NCBI RefSeq assembly: GCF_017355265.1
Contig: NZ_JADIJQ010000022.1
Coordinates: forward strand, 1-47,046
Direction of reading: 5' to 3'
Source: Tessaracoccus sp. SD287
GTDB taxonomy: Bacteria; Actinomycetota; Actinomycetes; Propionibacteriales; Propionibacteriaceae
Length of the DNA: 47,046 nucleotides
Shown: piece after piece, positions 44,065 through 47,046 of the stretch
Layout of the letters: the number at the start of each line of letters is the position of its first letter
Numbering within the stretch: the stretch's first letter is position 1
The notes under the pieces: generated by a model
Told to the model about the DNA's origin: nothing
The model's database searches: none
Seen by the model: the letters and a program-made list of their open reading frames with translations, nothing else
Position numbers and translations under genes: made by a program

Positions 44065-45015
44065 TCAGGGCCAGCGGGCGGCCAGCGACATCGTCGCCAG
44101 GGCGGCCGCGATCCCGAACAGCAGCGCCCACCCGGCGTAGCGTTCGGTCACCTCGATGTAGACCTTCTCGTACCCGATGGAACGCGCGATCTGGGAGTAG
44201 GCGTCGGCCAACTCCTTGTCGTTGGCCGCCGACAGCTTCTTGCCGCCCGACTCCTTGGCCACGTCGCTGAGTTCGCGGTGGTTCACCGGCACCGGCTGGC
44301 GCACGCCCTTCTCCACGACGTAACCGGTCGCGGTGCCGTAGGCGATGGTGTAGACCGGCACACCGGCAGCCTTGGCGTCACGCGCGGCCTGCACCGAAGG
44401 ACGTCCGGTGTTGGTGGCGCCGTCGGAGAGCAGCACGATCGCCGCGGGGGCGGTGCTGTTGGGGTCCTGCGGGTCGGGCGGCACCAGCTTCAGCGCGTCC
44501 AGACCGGAGTAGATGCCGTCCCCGATGGCCGTCGAGGGCGCCAGTTCCAGGTTGTCGATGGCCCGGCTGACTGCGCCGCGGTCCGTGGTGGGGGGCACCA
44601 CCAGCGACGAGGTGCCCGAGAAGGCCACCAGCGCCACGTTGAACCGGGGTGGCAGCAGCTTCAGGAACTCCTTGGCCGCGGCCTGGGCCGCCTGCATCCG
44701 GTTGGGTGCGACATCCTCGGCCATCATCGAGCGGGACACGTCGATGGCGACCACGACGGTGGCCCGTTCCCGCGGCACCTCGGTGAAGTCCTTGGGCTTG
44801 GCGTAGGCGACCACCAGGGCGGCGATCGCCAGCAGTGCCATGCCGACGGCCAGATGCCGCTTCCAGGTCTTGTCGCGCGGCAGCACCCGGTCGAGGTTGG
44901 TGAGGCGCTTGCGCGAGCGGGGACGCAGCGAGCTCAGGTACAGGTAGAGCAGCCCGATGGCGGGGACGACCAGCAGCCACCACAGCCGGGACGGGATCAG
45001 GAACTCCAGGCTCAT
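44065..45015 (-). CDS. VWA-domain membrane protein (second copy)
   Basis: 316 residues from ATG 45015, overlapping the stop of the previous VWA gene (ATGA). Two N-terminal helices (LWWLLVVPAIGLLYLYLSSL and LAVGMALLAIAALVVAYAKP) and one C-terminal helix (GWALLFGIAAALATMSLAA) flank the VWA domain with MIDAS IDVSRSM and SDGATNTG. It is a BatA-like protein of the MoxR-DUF58-VWA operons, whose members are thought to assist assembly or maturation of metal- or envelope-associated proteins. Paralogue of the 45012 gene. Confidence 0.9.
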   Translation of the reverse strand: MSLEFLIPSRLWWLLVVPAIGLLYLYLSSLRPRSRKRLTNLDRVLPRDKTWKRHLAVGMALLAIAALVVAYAKPKDFTEVPRERATVVVAIDVSRSMMAEDVAPNRMQAAQAAAKEFLKLLPPRFNVALVAFSGTSSLVVPPTTDRGAVSRAIDNLELAPSTAIGDGIYSGLDALKLVPPDPQDPNSTAPAAIVLLSDGATNTGRPSVQAARDAKAAGVPVYTIAYGTATGYVVEKGVRQPVPVNHRELSDVAKESGGKKLSAANDKELADAYSQIARSIGYEKVYIEVTERYAGWALLFGIAAALATMSLAARWP

Positions 45016-45992
45016 GAGGGCCACCTCGCTGCCATCGACACCGCACCCAGTGCGGCCACCACCGCGAAGGCGAGCGCGTAGAACGCCCACTGGGCGGTGA
45101 TCTCGACGCGGACCTCTTCGTAGCCGACCTCACCGCGGACGTCCTTGTAGACCTGGCTCAGCTCCTTGGCGCTGTCGGCGGTCCAGGCCTTGCCGTCGGT
45201 CTGGGTGGCAATGTTCTTGAGCAGTTCGACGTCGGGGGCCACCCGTTCGCGCTTGCCGTCGATGTCGACCCACCCCGTCTGGGTGCCGTAGGCGATCGTG
45301 TAGATCTTGATCTTGGCCTGCTTGGCCTTCTCGGCCATTTGTCCCGGCGACTGGCCGGTGGTGTTCTGGCCGTCCGACAGCATCACGATCGCGCCGGGGG
45401 CGGGCGTCTCGCCCTCACCGGTGGGCGCCATCTTGAGGGCGTTCAGCGCCGCCTGGATGCCGTCACCGATGGCGGTGGAGTCCTGGTAGTCGAGGGTCTC
45501 GATGGCGCGCTGGATGGCGCCGCGGTCGACGCTGGGGGGCATCCGCACCTGCGGGTTGCCCGACAGGGCGACCACGGCCACGTTGTAGCTGTCCGGCAGT
45601 GTGCCGACGAACTCGATGGCGGCCTTCTTGGCGGCGTCGAGCCGGTTGGGGGCGACGTCGGTGGCCTTCATCGACAGGGACACGTCGATGACCAGCACGA
45701 TGGTGGCCCGCTCGCGCGGCACCTTGTCGATGCCCATCGGACGGGCCCAGGCCAGCGATAGCGCCAGCAACGAGCAGATCGTCATGGCCACGGCCACGTG
45801 GCGACGCCACGAGCTCTGCTTGGGCAGCACCTTGCCGAGGATTCCGGTGTTGGTGAACCGCATGCCCGACTTGCTGCGCAGCCGCAGGGCGATCAGGTAG
45901 GCAATGATCAGCAGCGGCACCAGCGCCAGCACCCACAGGCGGTCGGGTGACTGGAACTCGGGCCAGGTGATCATCGCTACGTTGACCATCAT
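45012..45992 (-). CDS. VWA-domain membrane protein (first copy)
   Basis: 326 residues from ATG 45992, 4-base overlap with the DUF58 stop. Helices near 20-35 (LWVLALVPLLIIAYLIAL) and 60-78 (VAVAMTICSLLALSLAWA), VWA domain with MIDAS IDVSLSM and SDGQNTTG, and a C-terminal helix (FYALAFAVVAALGAVSMAAR). It shares layout and many positions with the downstream copy (PRERAT...DVS.SM, TAIGDGI, YTIAYGT), so the pair arose by tandem duplication. Two different VWA proteins beside DUF58 suggest a heteromeric membrane complex. Confidence 0.9.
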   Translation of the reverse strand: MMVNVAMITWPEFQSPDRLWVLALVPLLIIAYLIALRLRSKSGMRFTNTGILGKVLPKQSSWRRHVAVAMTICSLLALSLAWARPMGIDKVPRERATIVLVIDVSLSMKATDVAPNRLDAAKKAAIEFVGTLPDSYNVAVVALSGNPQVRMPPSVDRGAIQRAIETLDYQDSTAIGDGIQAALNALKMAPTGEGETPAPGAIVMLSDGQNTTGQSPGQMAEKAKQAKIKIYTIAYGTQTGWVDIDGKRERVAPDVELLKNIATQTDGKAWTADSAKELSQVYKDVRGEVGYEEVRVEITAQWAFYALAFAVVAALGAVSMAARWPS

Positions 45993-47046
45993 TTGGCGAC
46001 TCCCTGCGGCGGTGTGTGCAGCATGCTGGCGGTGCGCCGGTACGAGAGGACGAACCGGGCAATGGCGTGGACCCAGTCCTGGTCGGTGCGCAACTGGATG
46101 TGGCCCACCCCCGCCCGGCGCAGGGCCACCTTGATGCGTTCACGCTGCGCCATGCTGGCGGCGTTCATGCGGGCCCTGGCCGCGGCATCAGAGGTGTTCA
46201 CGTAGCGCGAGAAATCCGATTCCGGGTCCTTGATAAGCATCTCTCCGACATCGGGAAAATCAAGCTCACGGGCGTCGACGACCTCGATGGCGAGCACCTG
46301 GTTGCGCACGGCCAGGCGGCGCAGGGCCCGTTCCCAGTCGGGTTCGACGTTGGGATCGAGTTCGGAGTCGCCGGGGGTGAGGAAGTCGGAGACGACCACC
46401 CGCATGCCGCGGCGGCGCTGGGTGCGGGTCAACTGCTCGATGCCCGCCTCCAGGGTCATCTCACCGGGAGCGTGGTCGGGGACGATCGGTTCGTCCAGCA
46501 TCTTGCGCAGCAACCCGTAGAGGGCGGTGCGTCCCGACCGGGCCGGCAGTCGGCGCACCGAGTCCTGGCGCATGATCATGCCGCCGAAGCGGTCGCCCAT
46601 CTTCTGGCTGAGGAAACCGATGGTGGCGATGGCAGCGATGCCGAGGTCACGCTTGGTGATGCCCTCGGTGCCCCAGTTCATCGACGGGGTGACGTCCAGC
46701 AGGGCCCACACCTCGAGTTCACGGTCGGCCATGGTGTCACGCACGTGCGGTTCGGTGGTGCGGGCGGTCACGGCCCAGTCCATCTTGCGGACGTCGTCCT
46801 GTCCGGGCTGGTAGACCCGGGCGTCGTTGGTGTCGGAGCCGGGGCCGGGCAGCAGGCCCAGGTGGTCGCCGTGCAGGAAGCCCTCCAGGCGTCGCACCAC
46901 CGTCAGTTCCAGGCGCCGCAGTGCCGCCTCAGGGGCCAGCTTCGCCAGCGGCACCGAGGGGCCCTTCGGGGGTTCGATGACGGTGCGGGCCACGCCCACG
47001 TCGGGTCGGGGACCGAACAGTCCACCACCGTGTGTCGGTGGCGCGA
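45989..47046 (-). CDS. DUF58 protein (partial at window edge)
   Basis: The frame is open from stop 45989 to the window edge. A GTG at 46999 is possible, but it lacks a ribosome site and the frame continues upstream (APPTHGGGLFGPRPD), so the true start is probably outside. DUF58 core: YQPGQDDVRKMDWAVTARTT, then ELEVWALLDVTPSMNWGTEG with a VWA-like DVTPS, GRTALYGLLRKMLDEP and MRVVVSDFLTPGD. DUF58 proteins act with MoxR AAA+ ATPases and VWA membrane proteins; the two VWA genes follow directly. A moxR gene would be expected just beyond the edge. Confidence 0.9.
   Translation of the reverse strand, partial: APPTHGGGLFGPRPDVGVARTVIEPPKGPSVPLAKLAPEAALRRLELTVVRRLEGFLHGDHLGLLPGPGSDTNDARVYQPGQDDVRKMDWAVTARTTEPHVRDTMADRELEVWALLDVTPSMNWGTEGITKRDLGIAAIATIGFLSQKMGDRFGGMIMRQDSVRRLPARSGRTALYGLLRKMLDEPIVPDHAPGEMTLEAGIEQLTRTQRRRGMRVVVSDFLTPGDSELDPNVEPDWERALRRLAVRNQVLAIEVVDARELDFPDVGEMLIKDPESDFSRYVNTSDAAARARMNAASMAQRERIKVALRRAGVGHIQLRTDQDWVHAIARFVLSYRRTASMLHTPPQGVAK

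Overview
This 47 kb window is high-GC chromosomal DNA from an actinobacterium. The evidence is the base composition, GTG/TTG starts, actinobacteria-typical families (DUF3145, DUF3052, a PucR-type FasR-like regulator before fabD) and a tmRNA tag ending ALAA. The gene set would fit a Propionibacteriales-like host, but that is inference. The first 29 bases match the Illumina Nextera transposase adapter with two mismatches, so base 1 is almost certainly an assembly contig end. The last gene also runs off the right edge.

Layout. 1-2446 (minus): an edge-truncated Gly-rich protein with calcium-binding TSP3-type repeats, a YbaB-like protein and YqgE/AlgH. 2499-2918: tmRNA (ssrA) with its terminator. 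3.0-11.1 kb: DUF1707 protein, an FKBP isomerase, then a minus-strand block prfB / ftsE-ftsX / EnvC-like M23 peptidase / smpB / DUF2207, linking division-coupled wall hydrolysis with translation termination and ribosome rescue. 11.2-14.3 kb: CueP-like copper lipoprotein, tRNA-Val, DUF5655 protein, a four-helix membrane protein, a broken tetR copy and a Tat-type secreted protein of unknown function. 14.3-16.9 kb: intact TetR regulator and a MacB-like ABC transporter; a near-identical 13-15 bp palindrome precedes this transporter and the earlier membrane protein. 16.9-25.5 kb: aminotransferase, YqeY-like protein, a TroABCD-type Zn/Mn uptake operon and an exporter-type ABC protein with a membrane partner. 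25.5-31.8 kb: DUF3052, pyruvate dehydrogenase E1 (aceE), GNAT acetyltransferase, PHP-domain protein, ECF sigma factor with a coupled membrane protein. 31.8-37.4 kb: FasR-like regulator and the fatty-acid synthesis genes fabD-fabH-acpP-fabF, then DUF3145. 37.5-39.3 kb: a 51-bp tandem-repeat array and a VWA/SpaA-type surface protein ending abruptly at LPDTGR. 39.5-47 kb: FolP2-like protein, CDF cation transporter translationally coupled to a short solute-binding lipoprotein, S9 peptidase, and a DUF58-VWA-VWA operon.

No prophage, insertion sequence or CRISPR was seen. The most unusual signals are: (i) about ten genes with a TANNNT-like -10 box exactly 6-7 nt before the start codon, which predicts leaderless mRNAs; (ii) the duplicated and truncated tetR with a shared operator; (iii) the 51-bp array next to a surface protein lacking its membrane anchor; (iv) a hairpin between acpP and fabF; (v) the adapter remnant.
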